A stretch of 64,000 nucleotides of DNA from Acetivibrio cellulolyticus CD2 (GCF_000179595.2 NZ_JH556653.1:902859-966858), one strand, 5' to 3'. Shown: positions 1 through 9,453, counted from the stretch's first letter. The notes: generated by a model not told the origin, from the letters alone. A program made the numbers and translations.

Positions 1-1
1 C

Positions 2-679
2 ATATTCCAGCTTCCCAGATATAACCTGGGGTTAAGCTGCAGTTTGTGTGGTACAGGCTTTTGTATTGATGTAGATATTTTGAAACAGATTGGCTGGGGA
101 GCAACTTGCCTGACAGAGGATCTGGAATTTACAATGAAGCTTGCTCTCAGCGACTTAAAGGTAGCTTGGGCACATAACGCTGTCGTCTATGATGAAAAAC
201 CCCTTACACTAAAGCAATCATGGAATCAGCGCAAACGATGGATGCAAGGACATGCAGACTGTGCAAGCCGTTTTTTGGGCCCACTTTTCAAAAAAGCGTT
301 CAAGGATAGTGATTTAACCTCTTTTGACAACGCAGTATATTTGTTTCAGCCCATAAGGTTTATTTTTGTAGGCCTAATTACAATTATGATGTGGGTTCAA
401 ACCGTATTTCCGCAATCCCCGTTTTTTAACCTGAAGTACGTTTTCCCCGTGGGAGTGTGGTATATTTTTGCTACACTGCAGTTTTTCTACGGTCCTTTTG
501 TAATACTTACAGAAAAGAAATTCTCTCCCAAAGTTATGGTTGCATTTTTGATATACCCAGTTTACTGTCTGACCTGGATGCCGATAACCATTCAGGGGTT
601 TTTGAGCAAAAACAACAAGGATTGGAACCACACTCATCATTCGAGGGAGATAAGTATCAGCGATCTGGAAAAGGCTTGA
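2..679 (+). CDS. Family 2 glycosyltransferase, C-terminal part (cut by window edge)
   Basis: The reading frame is open to the first base, so this is the 3' end (about 225 codons) of a longer gene. A TTG at 44 is unlikely to be the start because the frame upstream already reads like protein. The visible part has the acidic TEDLE motif and a QxxRW motif (QRKRW), the acceptor- and product-binding signatures of processive membrane GT2 enzymes such as cellulose, hyaluronan or poly-GlcNAc synthases. Three to four hydrophobic segments follow. The family polymerises or transfers sugars from nucleotide sugars at the cytoplasmic membrane. The DxD motif and the substrate-determining region lie outside the window, so the sugar cannot be named. 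Confidence 0.85.
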   Translation: MFQLPRYNLGLSCSLCGTGFCIDVDILKQIGWGATCLTEDLEFTMKLALSDLKVAWAHNAVVYDEKPLTLKQSWNQRKRWMQGHADCASRFLGPLFKKAFKDSDLTSFDNAVYLFQPIRFIFVGLITIMMWVQTVFPQSPFFNLKYVFPVGVWYIFATLQFFYGPFVILTEKKFSPKVMVAFLIYPVYCLTWMPITIQGFLSKNNKDWNHTHHSREISISDLEKA

Positions 680-695
680 ATTTGTTTCAATAATG

Positions 696-729
696 AAAGA
701 AGAAGTCTATTTTGGGGCTTCTTCTTTTA
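696..729 (+). terminator. Rho-independent terminator
   Basis: A 7-bp GAAGAAG/CTTCTTC stem (699-705 with 718-724) extended by A/T pairs and followed by TTTT, just after the glycosyltransferase stop. It could also serve the minus-strand acyltransferase gene. Confidence 0.75.
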
Positions 730-830
730 ATAGATATCATATTACCAGACTTTCGAAGTTTATTTATAACTTAAATTTTTAATCAATTTGACATGAAGTG
801 AATTTTAATCAGTTGGTTCCAGGAAATGCA

Positions 831-2390
831 TCACATATTTGCATTGCAACCTTCCAACAGTTCGTGCCTAATATTGTTAAGAAGCCTTTCCACATCACTG
901 GAAAGAACTGTATTTTCAAAAAACCCCATTGCCATTGTCATTACGTTATTATAGGTGTTAACAGCTAATAACAATCCTGGTGCACTAACAACAGGAGGAA
1001 CAATAAAATAATCGGTAGCTGCTATATTGCCGAATTTTATTAATGACTTTGACAGGATACCTAGATTAGATAAAGTTGGAATACATCTATTACCATAGAA
1101 AACATTCGGCATATCTTTATCAGTCTTTGATGAAGCCTGATAATAGGCAAGAACTTCTTTAAAGCTGATCTTTTCCAAACGTTCCAAGCCAATAGCACTT
1201 TGTAGTCCAGGGCACCCACTTTTTATTTCATTCATCATATAAACAACTCTGGATAAGGTATCGCTAAAAGTTTCATCTTTTACCATGGAAAGAGAAGCAT
1301 TCACTGAGCCCGAAAAATTTCGTATCGCCTCAGTCTTTTTATTAGGAAGATATCGACGCAAATCAATTGTAACATTTATTCCCATAGGAACACCATACAC
1401 TGGCTGACCCATCCTAAGCATAGCTCTGTAATATGCTGTAAGAATCAGATCATTATATGTGGCCCCTTTTGATTTAGCATAAATGCTTATCCTATCCAAC
1501 TGATCCGGAGGAATTTTACAGGTAACAACGCGGGTATTACTGGATGTACCCTGCTTCCATGGAAATGCCCATGTAGGTCTAAAGACATCTGACCCTGGAA
1601 TCCATAAATCATTCGGAACTTTTATGCCAAGATTGTTGAATAATAGGTCCTGATCGCTTCTTCCCCTGTTAGCTGGTTTTGGTATATATGCCCCATCTGA
1701 ACGATCAATTTCAGAATATATATCTGAAAGAAGCTGGATATAGTCTTTAAAGCTGCTTCCATCACAACAGGCGTGATTGGCTTTAAACCCCAACACATCA
1801 TATGACTCAGATCTGATCAGCTTTATTTTTATCTTTGGATCATCATCCATATCCAAACGGCTATCTAAAAATCTCTTAACAGCTTCATTAACATCAGATA
1901 CTTCCTCAAAAGAACAAAACTCTACATCATCAATATTCTCCATTCGCTTCCAATATGGCGGATTTCCTTTAATGAACCTGCATCCCAAAACAGGTTCTGC
2001 ATCAACAGACAATCTTACTGCCTTTGATAGCTTGTCAAAATCCAATCTACCATCGAGATTCAAAATAGCCTGAGAATGAAAATTCCCCATTCCGTGGCGT
2101 GCAACATAGTTATATATGTCATGCCCATTTACCGGTAAGACATCCGGTTCATCAGGTATCTTTCCTATTTCATGTTCATTAGTATCCCAGTATCCTACAA
2201 ATGCCTTGTTTAGCTCTTTATAATAACCAAACATGCTTTTGGACATATTTTCATAGAACTTGTAATAATAATCCAAACTAGACTTGGAAAACATCGCTTC
2301 AAAAGGATTTTCGCTACCTCTGAATCTTTCCCAAAAATCTTCATAAGAAAATTTTCTTTTGTTATTGCCAATTTTGGTTTTCACATCCAT
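831..2390 (-). CDS. Condensation-domain-like acyltransferase (paralogue A)
   Basis: The protein has an HxxxDG motif (HACCDG, His near residue 206), the catalytic signature of the condensation / PapA / alcohol-acetyltransferase superfamily, and a full two-lobed length of about 450 residues after an extra N-terminal region. The family joins an activated acyl group to an amine or alcohol. The first about 75 residues, with the motif NPFEAM, also occur as the separate 76-aa protein at 3888-4118. I place the start at the ATG at 2390, not 2405, because a GGAGTGGA Shine-Dalgarno lies 10 nt ahead of it and the same leader (ATATGGAGTGGA..AGATATG) precedes the 76-aa gene. It is the last gene of a minus-strand group with the kinase and thioesterase, and is about 500 residues like its plus-strand paralogue at 4480. 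Substrate unknown. Confidence 0.8.
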   Translation of the reverse strand: MDVKTKIGNNKRKFSYEDFWERFRGSENPFEAMFSKSSLDYYYKFYENMSKSMFGYYKELNKAFVGYWDTNEHEIGKIPDEPDVLPVNGHDIYNYVARHGMGNFHSQAILNLDGRLDFDKLSKAVRLSVDAEPVLGCRFIKGNPPYWKRMENIDDVEFCSFEEVSDVNEAVKRFLDSRLDMDDDPKIKIKLIRSESYDVLGFKANHACCDGSSFKDYIQLLSDIYSEIDRSDGAYIPKPANRGRSDQDLLFNNLGIKVPNDLWIPGSDVFRPTWAFPWKQGTSSNTRVVTCKIPPDQLDRISIYAKSKGATYNDLILTAYYRAMLRMGQPVYGVPMGINVTIDLRRYLPNKKTEAIRNFSGSVNASLSMVKDETFSDTLSRVVYMMNEIKSGCPGLQSAIGLERLEKISFKEVLAYYQASSKTDKDMPNVFYGNRCIPTLSNLGILSKSLIKFGNIAATDYFIVPPVVSAPGLLLAVNTYNNVMTMAMGFFENTVLSSDVERLLNNIRHELLEGCNANM

Positions 2391-2450
2391 ATCTATCCAC
2401 TCCATATAAATAAGGTTTCATAATTAGGAAATGTCAGGATAAACTCAAAG

Positions 2451-3260
2451 TTATTTTTCTAGCCGTTCCAACCGCTCGTTAATAATCTTCATTAACCACT
2501 TTTCTTCCCCTGGTATATTGTCCTTAAGTCTGGCTGCTGCCACCGGAAGCATCCATGCATCAATATCCTCAAATTTTACATTCGCAATTCTCATATACTC
2601 ATTTAAGTAGTACCAACATGACAACCATTTTGGATATGTAGACATAGCAGCCAGTATATACGGAGTTCCTGGAGGTACTGCTGGTGAATTGATTATCAGG
2701 CATGTTCTGGCAACATCACCTAACGGGTTCCCCCTATAACCTCCACTCCAATCTATAGCTACAAGTTTATTATTAGATACAATTAAATTACTTAGATATA
2801 AATCTCCATGACAAATACTTTTTCCATCTGGAAGCATATCTATATAGTCCAAAACTCTTTCCATCCTGTTGCCCAATATTTTAGAAGAGAGTTTAATTGC
2901 ATTTTCAAACTTTTCCTTTTGAGTTGGTATCCCTGCTGTAGAATATTTATGAATTTCATAATGGAATCGTATCATTTGCTGTACATAGTCAAAAATGCTC
3001 CATGGTTCTGTTTCAAAAGCACTTGTCATTGTTTTGCCAAATATTCTCTCAATTACTATCCCTCTACGTCCTTCAAATTTTATTATGTCATATACAGCAG
3101 GCGAAGACACACCTGCCTCATGTACCTTCTGCGTGATTTGAGCCTCACGTCTTACCCAACTATCATCATAATTATTAAAATAAAGCTTTAATACTTTATC
3201 TTGTCCCCATTTATACACTTCAGCAGTTTTGCCTATACCTAACAATTCTCCTTTATCCAT
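2451..3260 (-). CDS. APH/choline-kinase-family phosphotransferase
   Basis: A 269-aa small-molecule kinase of the aminoglycoside phosphotransferase fold. It shows the nucleotide loop GIGKTAEVY, a likely ATP-binding Lys in VLKLYF (about residue 25), the catalytic HGDLYLSN (His151, Asp153, Asn158) and the metal-binding Asp in AIDWSG (Asp170). The family phosphorylates hydroxyls on antibiotics, choline, homoserine and similar compounds. The start is placed at 3260 because GGGGG lies directly against the upstream ATG but 6 nt from this one. It sits between the thioesterase and an acyltransferase in the same direction, so it may modify or protect the product of this cluster. That role is inferred from context only. 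Confidence 0.8.
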   Translation of the reverse strand: MDKGELLGIGKTAEVYKWGQDKVLKLYFNNYDDSWVRREAQITQKVHEAGVSSPAVYDIIKFEGRRGIVIERIFGKTMTSAFETEPWSIFDYVQQMIRFHYEIHKYSTAGIPTQKEKFENAIKLSSKILGNRMERVLDYIDMLPDGKSICHGDLYLSNLIVSNNKLVAIDWSGGYRGNPLGDVARTCLIINSPAVPPGTPYILAAMSTYPKWLSCWYYLNEYMRIANVKFEDIDAWMLPVAAARLKDNIPGEEKWLMKIINERLERLEK

Positions 3261-3287
3261 ACACATCCCCCTTCGCAGTTTCTTGGC

Positions 3288-3725
3288 CTATGTGGCAGCC
3301 TGTGACTCGGAAAACTGCTTAAGCCGCAAATAAATATCGGGAGCAACCTTTACAATATTGATTGGTTCAATTTTCTGATTTGTCCAAGCGTGGACTGTTC
3401 TTCCTGTTGCAAGAAGCTTCCCTCTTTCCTTTTCAAATACCTCATACTCAAACTTTATTTTAACACTGGACATAGATGTTATTTTCGTAATAACTATTAT
3501 CTTATCACCATACTTTGCAGGACTTTTAAATTTACATTCTATTTCAGAAAGAGGAAGAAATAATCCCCTCTTAGCAATTTGGGAATTGGATGCTCCTGCC
3601 TCCTTCAGATAATCCCATCTGCCCTTTTCAAACCACAGTGGATATTTCGAATGATGTACAATTCCCATTCCATCAATTTCGGTATATATAACACGGAAAC
3701 GAGTTTTTGCTGCCATTTTGCTCAC
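3288..3725 (-). CDS. Hotdog acyl-CoA thioesterase (YbgC/FadM-like)
   Basis: A 145-aa protein with the 4HBT signature: ExD with Asp18, MGIVHHSKY, then WFEKGRWDYL. In this family the Asp polarises water to hydrolyse acyl-CoA or acyl-ACP thioesters. The length matches single-domain hotdog thioesterases. The proposed start is a GTG with GAGGG 4-5 nt upstream; an ATG three codons later is possible. In this neighbourhood, with an ACP, a KASIII and an acyl ligase, it probably releases or edits an acyl chain. Confidence 0.8.
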   Translation of the reverse strand: MSKMAAKTRFRVIYTEIDGMGIVHHSKYPLWFEKGRWDYLKEAGASNSQIAKRGLFLPLSEIECKFKSPAKYGDKIIVITKITSMSSVKIKFEYEVFEKERGKLLATGRTVHAWTNQKIEPINIVKVAPDIYLRLKQFSESQAAT

Positions 3726-3769
3726 ACATCCCTCTATTAATTCATCATTAACTTTTTAGGAAGGTAATC

Positions 3770-3869
3770 GGAGATAACGAACTGTAAAGATAAATATATG
3801 CTTCTCCAAGCTTTTTTATAGATGAAGATTAAGTGCTGCTTACATTTAACTTTAGTGTTCGTTATCTCC
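3770..3869. repeat. 100-bp segment bounded by a 13-bp perfect inverted repeat
   Basis: GGAGATAACGAAC at 3770-3782 is repeated exactly in inverse orientation at 3857-3869. Next to each copy an 8-mer ACTGTAAA / TTTACAGT is also inverted (3781-3788 and 3871-3878). The interior is AT-rich and has no gene. It may be a large hairpin or a miniature mobile element. No target-site duplication was identified. Confidence 0.55.
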
Positions 3870-3887
3870 TTTTACAGTCCAATCTCT

Positions 3888-4118
3888 TTAATCCTGGGTT
3901 TTGTCGCCACTGCCCATTTTGGCATACTTTTGCATCATCTTTGTAAATTCTTTATAAGACTTAGTCAAGTTCGGAGAAATATTCTTGTAAAAACCATTGA
4001 ACATATACGGATTAGCTTTTGACAGCATTGCCTCAAAAGGATTTTCCATGTTGCTCATTTTTTCTATACTCTTCTCATTAGGAAGTCTAACGTTGATATT
4101 ACCAAATATTATTGTCAT
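3888..4118 (-). CDS. 76-aa stand-alone copy of the acyltransferase N-terminal region
   Basis: This small protein carries the motif NPFEAMLSK followed by an amphipathic helical stretch (FYKNISPNLTKSYKEF). The same pattern is at the N-terminus of the acyltransferase at 831-2390 (NPFEAMFSK...FYENMSKSMFGYYKEL). Its Shine-Dalgarno leader (ATATGGAGTGGA, ATG 10 nt later) is also shared with that gene, which points to duplication. It may be a functional small helical partner or the surviving 5' end of a lost acyltransferase gene. It has no catalytic motif. I do not recognise a named family. Confidence 0.6.
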   Translation of the reverse strand: MTIIFGNINVRLPNEKSIEKMSNMENPFEAMLSKANPYMFNGFYKNISPNLTKSYKEFTKMMQKYAKMGSGDKTQD

Positions 4119-4479
4119 ATCTGTTCCACTCCATATAAATTAAATTTCAAAATATAATATTTTTTCTGAACACCGATAAAAAATGTGGCGTTACTCACAG
4201 AACATTATATTTGTAATACTATATACTATGGGGTATTAGTCGCAAAGGTTACACCTATTATGTTGACTCTTGTAAAATAACTATTCCGCTATCAAATGGA
4301 TTTACCCATTAAATTTTTTACTTTTCTAAATTGACATAATTATAAATTTGTGTCATTTGCATATATGGCTTCATAATATAGTATTGCAGGCGTAATGTTA
4401 TAACCGTACTTAATTATGTAAGCCCTATTACTGCATGCTAATACGTATTAAAAATTTGGTTTGTAAGGAGCAAATTAAT
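4119..4479. other. Divergent intergenic region, promoters expected
   Basis: This 361-bp AT-rich gap separates the minus-strand 76-aa gene from the plus-strand acyltransferase. A TTGTGT / CATAAT pair with an 18-bp spacer near 4348-4377 is a fair sigma-A-like promoter for the plus-strand gene, and a TTGACA at 4331-4336 has no good -10 partner. No coding content is seen. Confidence 0.4.
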
Positions 4480-5925
4480 ATGAAATTAAAATTTAAATCC
4501 CCTAAAACTAAAATTCAACCCAGCAAGGATCTCTCGGAGATAAGAAGTTATTATAAAAAAATCAGCAAATCATTTACAAAACAGATCAATATGAATAACC
4601 CGACTTATAATGCTATACCAGACAGCACGGATGTTATGCCGGCTTACGCACATGATTATGGCAATTATGTTGCCCGGTACGGAATGGGAAATTTCCAGAT
4701 TCAAGTCGTTATGAAACTCGATGGTAAATTGGATTTTGATATGCTGTCAAGAGCAGTAAGATTATCTGTTGACGCAGAGCCGGTTTTAGGGTGCAAATTT
4801 GTTGAACATAATCCTCCATATTTCAAACGCAGGGAAGATATTGATAACTCCAAGCTCTGCATAATGGAGGAAACAGAAAACACTGAAGAAGCTCTCCACA
4901 AGTTTTTAGAAAGCCCTTTGGATATGGATCGTGACTTCATGGTTAAAGTAAAACTGATACGTTCAGGTGAAAATGATACTTTAGTTGTCAAACTCAATCA
5001 CACATGTTCTGATGGAGCAGGTACAAAAGATTATATCCTTCTTTTATCGCATATTTATTCGTGTCTTTATAAAGACGGTATTTACGTACCAAAACCAAGT
5101 GTACGCAGCAGGGCGGATCATGAAAAAGCATTCAAGGTTCTTGGAATAAAACATCCTGAATTAGATCCTTCTGTAGTAGAGTCTCCTAAAACTGTTTGGC
5201 CATTTCATTGGAAATGCGGGGGCGAGAAGGATATTACCCCTTTTGTTATCTGCCAGCTTCCTAACGGACAATTGGATATATTGTCTAAATACGCAAAAGA
5301 AAGAGGAGCAACACTCAACGATCTAATTCTTACTGCTTTCTATAGGGCAATGTTTAAACTAACTAACCCTCCATACGGTATTCCCATGGATATGGGTGTG
5401 ACAATAGATTTGCGACGATATCTTCCCGATAATAAGGCTGAAGCAATCCGGAATTTTTCAGGAGGGGTTGTTTTAAGAATAGCCAGATTGTTTGGTGAGC
5501 CTTTTGAGGGAACCTTGATGAGGGTAAAATCCATAATGAACCGCAAAAAAGGTAAAAATCCCGGTTATCAAAGTGCTACCGGTGCAGAACGTGCAGAAAA
5601 AATGGATTTTCTAAAATATCTTGCTTTTTCCAAGTTCATGTCAAAGACTTCTGAAGTAACATCACAAAATTGCAATTTCTGTTCTCCCGGATTATCTAAC
5701 GTAGGCATTATTTCGAAGTCTCCTATAAAATTCGGTGAGAATGCAGTTTCGGAAGCTTACTTTATCCCACCTGTAGTGCGTCCTCCCGCATTTCTGCTTG
5801 TTGCTTCCAGTTATAACGGCATAATGACACTTGCAGTCGGGTATTACAAAGGTGCAACCTCTAAGAGTAAGATTGAAAAGCTTCTTAACAAAATAAAAAG
5901 TGAGCTAATGGAATGTTGTAATTAA
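4480..5925 (+). CDS. Condensation-domain-like acyltransferase (paralogue B)
   Basis: A 481-aa relative of the protein at 831-2390. It has HTCSDG (His174, Asp178) as the HxxxDG catalytic motif, and matching blocks such as VARYGMGNFQ, AVRLSVDAEPVLGCKF, GATLNDLILTAFYRAM and VTIDLRRYLP. The start is the ATG at 4480, because AAGGAG lies 9 nt upstream; the ATG at 4435 has no such site. It lacks the NPFEAM N-terminal extension of paralogue A, which here exists as the divergent 76-aa gene. Acyl donor and acceptor are unknown. Two paralogues suggest two acylation steps or two alternative acceptors. Confidence 0.8.
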   Translation: MKLKFKSPKTKIQPSKDLSEIRSYYKKISKSFTKQINMNNPTYNAIPDSTDVMPAYAHDYGNYVARYGMGNFQIQVVMKLDGKLDFDMLSRAVRLSVDAEPVLGCKFVEHNPPYFKRREDIDNSKLCIMEETENTEEALHKFLESPLDMDRDFMVKVKLIRSGENDTLVVKLNHTCSDGAGTKDYILLLSHIYSCLYKDGIYVPKPSVRSRADHEKAFKVLGIKHPELDPSVVESPKTVWPFHWKCGGEKDITPFVICQLPNGQLDILSKYAKERGATLNDLILTAFYRAMFKLTNPPYGIPMDMGVTIDLRRYLPDNKAEAIRNFSGGVVLRIARLFGEPFEGTLMRVKSIMNRKKGKNPGYQSATGAERAEKMDFLKYLAFSKFMSKTSEVTSQNCNFCSPGLSNVGIISKSPIKFGENAVSEAYFIPPVVRPPAFLLVASSYNGIMTLAVGYYKGATSKSKIEKLLNKIKSELMECCN

Positions 5926-5974
5926 ACAAGTTATACCAAGTTAATTTTCAGCATTCCGAAATAATCGCAGCATT

Positions 5975-6018
5975 AAGGGAGTGAATATACTTAATTTCTT
6001 AGATATATTCACTCCCTT
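5975..6018. terminator. Bidirectional terminator
   Basis: A perfect 15-bp stem (5975-5989 with 6004-6018, AAGGGAGTGAATATA) with A/T-rich ends lies between two converging genes, so it can end transcription from both. Confidence 0.8.
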
Positions 6019-6086
6019 ATTTACATTTGTTAATGTTGTTTAAATTGGGCTTATTTGTAAGAAAATCGCTCCTTTTCATCAGCCAG

Positions 6087-7388
6087 CTATATTTTCCGCT
6101 TATCAATGACCCTTTTTGCCTTACCTTCACTTCTTTCAATAGTCTTAGGTTCTACCAGCTTAACCTTTGCATTAATACCTAATGCGCTTACCACTTCTTT
6201 TCTGACTCTTGCTTCAAGTTCTTCAACTTTTTTGATCTTATCAGAGAACATACTCGGAGTCATTTCTACCCATATCTCGAGTGAATCCAGATTATCTACC
6301 CTATCTACTATTATAAGGTAATGCGGCGCAGTTTCACCTGTTTCTAAAAGCACACTCTCTATCTGCGATGGAAATACATTTACACCTCTTATTATGAGCA
6401 TATCATCGCTTCTGCCAGTAACCTTATTCATTCTAACCAGCGTTCTTCCGCACTCACATTTTTTATAATTCAGTGAAGATATATCATGTGTTCTGTATCT
6501 GATCAGGGGCAAACCTTCCTTGGTAATTGTCGTGAAAACAAGTTCTCCGTTTGATCCCTCAGGCAGCACCTCTTCTGTCTCAGGATTTATAATTTCAGGT
6601 ATGAAATGGTCTTCCTGTACATGCAAACCGCACTTGCAGTGGCAGTCAATCGACACACCAGGTCCCATTATTTCACTAAGGCCGTATATATCCATTGCTG
6701 TTATCCCCAAACGCTCCTCTATTTCCTTTCTCATGTTATTGGACCACGGTTCGGCGCCAAAAATACCCACCTTAAGTTTCAGTTCGCGCCTATCTATCCC
6801 TAATTCATCCATTTCTTCCGCCATATTAAGTGCATATGACGGAGTACATGCTAGCACAGTCGTTCCAAAATCCTTCATTATCTGTAACTGCCGTTTGGTA
6901 TTCCCCCCCGAAATTGGTATAACAGAGGCCCCTATCCTTTCAGCGCCATAATGAAGTCCAAGGCCCCCGGTAAACAAACCATATCCATAGGCAACCTGCA
7001 CTATTGATTTTTTGTTTGCTCCTGCACTGTATAATGACCTTGCTACAACTTCAGCCCATGACTTCAAATCTCTGCGTGTATAACCCACAACAGTCTGTTT
7101 ACCTGTTGTCCCGGAAGACGCATGTATTCTTACAATATCACTCATCGGCGCGGCAAACATCCCAAATGGATATGTGTCTCTTAAATCCGACTTGTTCGTA
7201 AACGGCAGCTTTTTTAAATCCTCCAGTGATTTTATATCTCCAGGTTCAATCCCGGCTTTTTGCATCTTGTCACGATAGAACGCTACATTGTTATAAACCC
7301 TATTAACAGTTCTTATTAATCTTTCTGTTTGAACTTCAGTCATTTCCTTTCTCGACATACACTCGTATGTCGGGTTCCAGTATTTCAT
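6087..7388 (-). CDS. PaaK-like phenylacetate/aryl-CoA ligase family enzyme
   Basis: A 433-aa member of the adenylate-forming superfamily, the usual length for phenylacetate-CoA ligases. It shows the P-loop SSGTTGKQT at residues 91-99, YGLSE near the middle and RYRTHDI, followed by a small C-terminal domain. The family activates a carboxylic acid with ATP and loads it on CoA or sometimes an acyl carrier protein. It is 250 bp downstream of the SDR on the same strand and probably supplies the activated acid to this cluster. The acid is not predictable from motifs; aryl or acyl acids are both possible. Confidence 0.85.
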   Translation of the reverse strand: MKYWNPTYECMSRKEMTEVQTERLIRTVNRVYNNVAFYRDKMQKAGIEPGDIKSLEDLKKLPFTNKSDLRDTYPFGMFAAPMSDIVRIHASSGTTGKQTVVGYTRRDLKSWAEVVARSLYSAGANKKSIVQVAYGYGLFTGGLGLHYGAERIGASVIPISGGNTKRQLQIMKDFGTTVLACTPSYALNMAEEMDELGIDRRELKLKVGIFGAEPWSNNMRKEIEERLGITAMDIYGLSEIMGPGVSIDCHCKCGLHVQEDHFIPEIINPETEEVLPEGSNGELVFTTITKEGLPLIRYRTHDISSLNYKKCECGRTLVRMNKVTGRSDDMLIIRGVNVFPSQIESVLLETGETAPHYLIIVDRVDNLDSLEIWVEMTPSMFSDKIKKVEELEARVRKEVVSALGINAKVKLVEPKTIERSEGKAKRVIDKRKI

Positions 7389-7484
7389 ACTGTTCCCTCC
7401 TAAGTTTCCTTATTTAGATGTTCACCACATCAAAAAAATATTTACTTCCTGACACACAGCCCTGATGGCCAATAAAAGTGCTCA

Positions 7485-7513
7485 TTGACAAAAATTTATT
7501 AACATAATACAAT
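7485..7513 (+). promoter_or_regulatory. Orphan sigma-A promoter pointing away from annotated genes
   Basis: TTGACA (7485-7490), a 17-bp spacer and TACAAT (7508-7513) form a near-consensus promoter on the plus strand. Both neighbours (SDR and ligase) are on the minus strand, so a transcript would run antisense into the SDR gene. A short hairpin TGCTGAA/TTCAGCA follows. Confidence 0.45.
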
Positions 7514-7571
7514 ACCATGCTTGACTGTTTAGAAATGCTGAAAATATAACTTCAGCAATAATTTCACGGTC

Positions 7572-7613
7572 TAGCCTTATTTAACCTAAATAGGTTCCCG
7601 GTTGCATAGGCTA
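7572..7613. repeat. Nested inverted repeats between SDR and ligase genes
   Basis: TAGCCT/AGGCTA (7572-7577 and 7608-7613) enclose a second hairpin ACCTA/TAGGT (7584-7595). There is no T-run, so this is more likely RNA structure in the intercistronic leader than a terminator. Confidence 0.35.
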
Positions 7614-7638
7614 TTCCTAATTGAGATTTTATGTATCT

Positions 7639-8400
7639 TTAGTGTGCTAAATAGCCACCGTCAACTACGATGGATGTTCCTGTAATAAAGCCGGATGCAG
7701 CACTAAGTAAAAATGCAACAGAATTCGCAACGTCCTCCGGTTTTCCAATGCCCATAATCTGACGTTTAATAAGATCTGCTTCAAAATCTTCGTTGTTGAC
7801 CACATCTCTCAAACCATCATATATGCGAGTAGCTATCATACCAGGCGCAACAGAGTTTATTCTAATTTTTTTTGCTACAAGTTCCAAGGCCAAAGATCGA
7901 ATTGCACTTTCTATTGCTCCCTTACTTGCACAGTATGCAGTCAGGCCTCTAGCTCCCACTTTATTTGAAATAGATGATATGGCTACGATGCTACCACCAT
8001 TGTCATTATTTTTCCTCTTCGAAAAATGTTTGACCAGCTCAATAAATGAATAGAAGTTTATTGTCATTATATTATTGAGATCGCTTGTTTTTAAGTATTG
8101 CAGCGGAACTGTCTTTGATATGCCTGCTGAATGTACCAACCCACTAAGTTTTAGTTCATCACTGCAAATATTATCAAACATCTTTCCTATTTCATCCAGA
8201 TTGGTCAAGTCTAAAAGATAGTATGAATGTTGACCAGGCTCCAGTTCATTATACGTTTCCTTCAATCGCTCTTCATCTCTTGCGACCATAATAATATTTG
8301 CCCCGAGGCTACTTAAGTGGATTGCAATTTCTTTCCCAATGCCTGCCGAGGCTCCAGTAACCATAATATTTTTACCGCTGAGGTCCATCGGGTTTATCAT
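7639..8400 (-). CDS. Short-chain dehydrogenase/reductase, FabG-like
   Basis: A 253-aa classical SDR with the NAD(P) loop TGASAGIG (15-22), catalytic Ser142/143, Tyr156 and Lys160 in YCASK, NSVAPGMI after the active site and the C-terminal GTSIVVDGG. FabG-type members reduce a 3-ketoacyl thioester. It starts 6 bp after the KASIII gene and is almost certainly cotranscribed, so reducing the KASIII product is the simplest role. Confidence 0.88.
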   Translation of the reverse strand: MINPMDLSGKNIMVTGASAGIGKEIAIHLSSLGANIIMVARDEERLKETYNELEPGQHSYYLLDLTNLDEIGKMFDNICSDELKLSGLVHSAGISKTVPLQYLKTSDLNNIMTINFYSFIELVKHFSKRKNNDNGGSIVAISSISNKVGARGLTAYCASKGAIESAIRSLALELVAKKIRINSVAPGMIATRIYDGLRDVVNNEDFEADLIKRQIMGIGKPEDVANSVAFLLSAASGFITGTSIVVDGGYLAH

Positions 8401-8406
8401 TTCACT

Positions 8407-9453
8407 CTAGTCCCCCTTAAAGTAGTCGTTTGTATATATCATAGGAAGACAAGCACATTTGTCCATTTCGAGATAAATGCCTCCCCATGATAAACCTACA
8501 CCAAACCCACACAGCAATACCCTTATCCTCTCCTTTGATTTCTCTCCTCCTAATGCATCGACCAAAGTTAGAGGTATGGACTCACCGCTTGTATTTCCAA
8601 ATCTATCAATAGATACTGGCAGTTTTTCCATAGGAAAACCTATCTTTTTTGCCAAATGTTTGAGAATAAAGAGGTTTGCTTGATGAAATACATACATATC
8701 TACATCTTCATGTTTAATATTGTATTGTGACATAAATGCCTTAACTGCTTTAGGTACATCGGTAATAGTGAAGGAGAATACATCTGACCCGTTCATGGCC
8801 AATTCACAATCCGATGCTTCTATTACTGTATTGCTTCTGCTCCTTGCATGTCCTGCAGGGACCATTATACATTTATATCCGCTCCCCTTGGTTTTCAGAA
8901 AGTATTTTATTTCTTTACCCTCTGACCTTTCAAAGGCTGTTGCTGTTCCTCCGTCTCCAAACAACATAGCTGTAGCACTATCATTGGGATTAATTCCAAA
9001 GTTACTGGTATCACCGCACAAGAGCAACACTCTATTTAAGTCTTGTGTTGAAACCATAGTTGAAGCTAACCATACTCCGTATACATATGCAGAGCAGCCA
9101 AGATTTACATCAAAGGCTATGCAATTCTCACTAATCCCCAACCTATGCTGCAACACACATGCTGTTGCCGGTACGGCATAATCAGGCGTTTGACTTATAA
9201 ATATCAAACCATCAATGGACGATGGCTCCCAATTTAATTTCTCCATTAGTCTTTTTGCCGCAGCATAGCAAAGGTCCGAAGCGCATTGCTCATCCAAAGC
9301 AACGTGCCGTGTTTTAATACCTGTCATATTAATAAACTTTTGTACACTTTCTTCTCCAAAAGCGCCATAATAGTCTTCATTTTTTACAATACGATCAGGT
9401 ACAGCACACGCTATGCCTTTTATCTCTACATTCTTAAGCACTCCTGTTGCCAC
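8407..9453 (-). CDS. 3-oxoacyl-ACP synthase III (KASIII/FabH-like)
   Basis: A 348-aa thiolase-fold enzyme with the KASIII triad: Cys120 in NLGCSAY, His257 in FHQAN and Asn287 in GNTSG. The family condenses an acyl-CoA with malonyl-ACP. The start is a GTG with GAGGTG 7 nt upstream. It lies 11 bp after the dedicated ACP and 6 bp before the SDR. The distance from any other fatty-acid gene and the company of condensation-type acyltransferases argue for a specialised role rather than bulk lipid synthesis. Confidence 0.88.
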   Translation of the reverse strand: MATGVLKNVEIKGIACAVPDRIVKNEDYYGAFGEESVQKFINMTGIKTRHVALDEQCASDLCYAAAKRLMEKLNWEPSSIDGLIFISQTPDYAVPATACVLQHRLGISENCIAFDVNLGCSAYVYGVWLASTMVSTQDLNRVLLLCGDTSNFGINPNDSATAMLFGDGGTATAFERSEGKEIKYFLKTKGSGYKCIMVPAGHARSRSNTVIEASDCELAMNGSDVFSFTITDVPKAVKAFMSQYNIKHEDVDMYVFHQANLFILKHLAKKIGFPMEKLPVSIDRFGNTSGESIPLTLVDALGGEKSKERIRVLLCGFGVGLSWGGIYLEMDKCACLPMIYTNDYFKGD

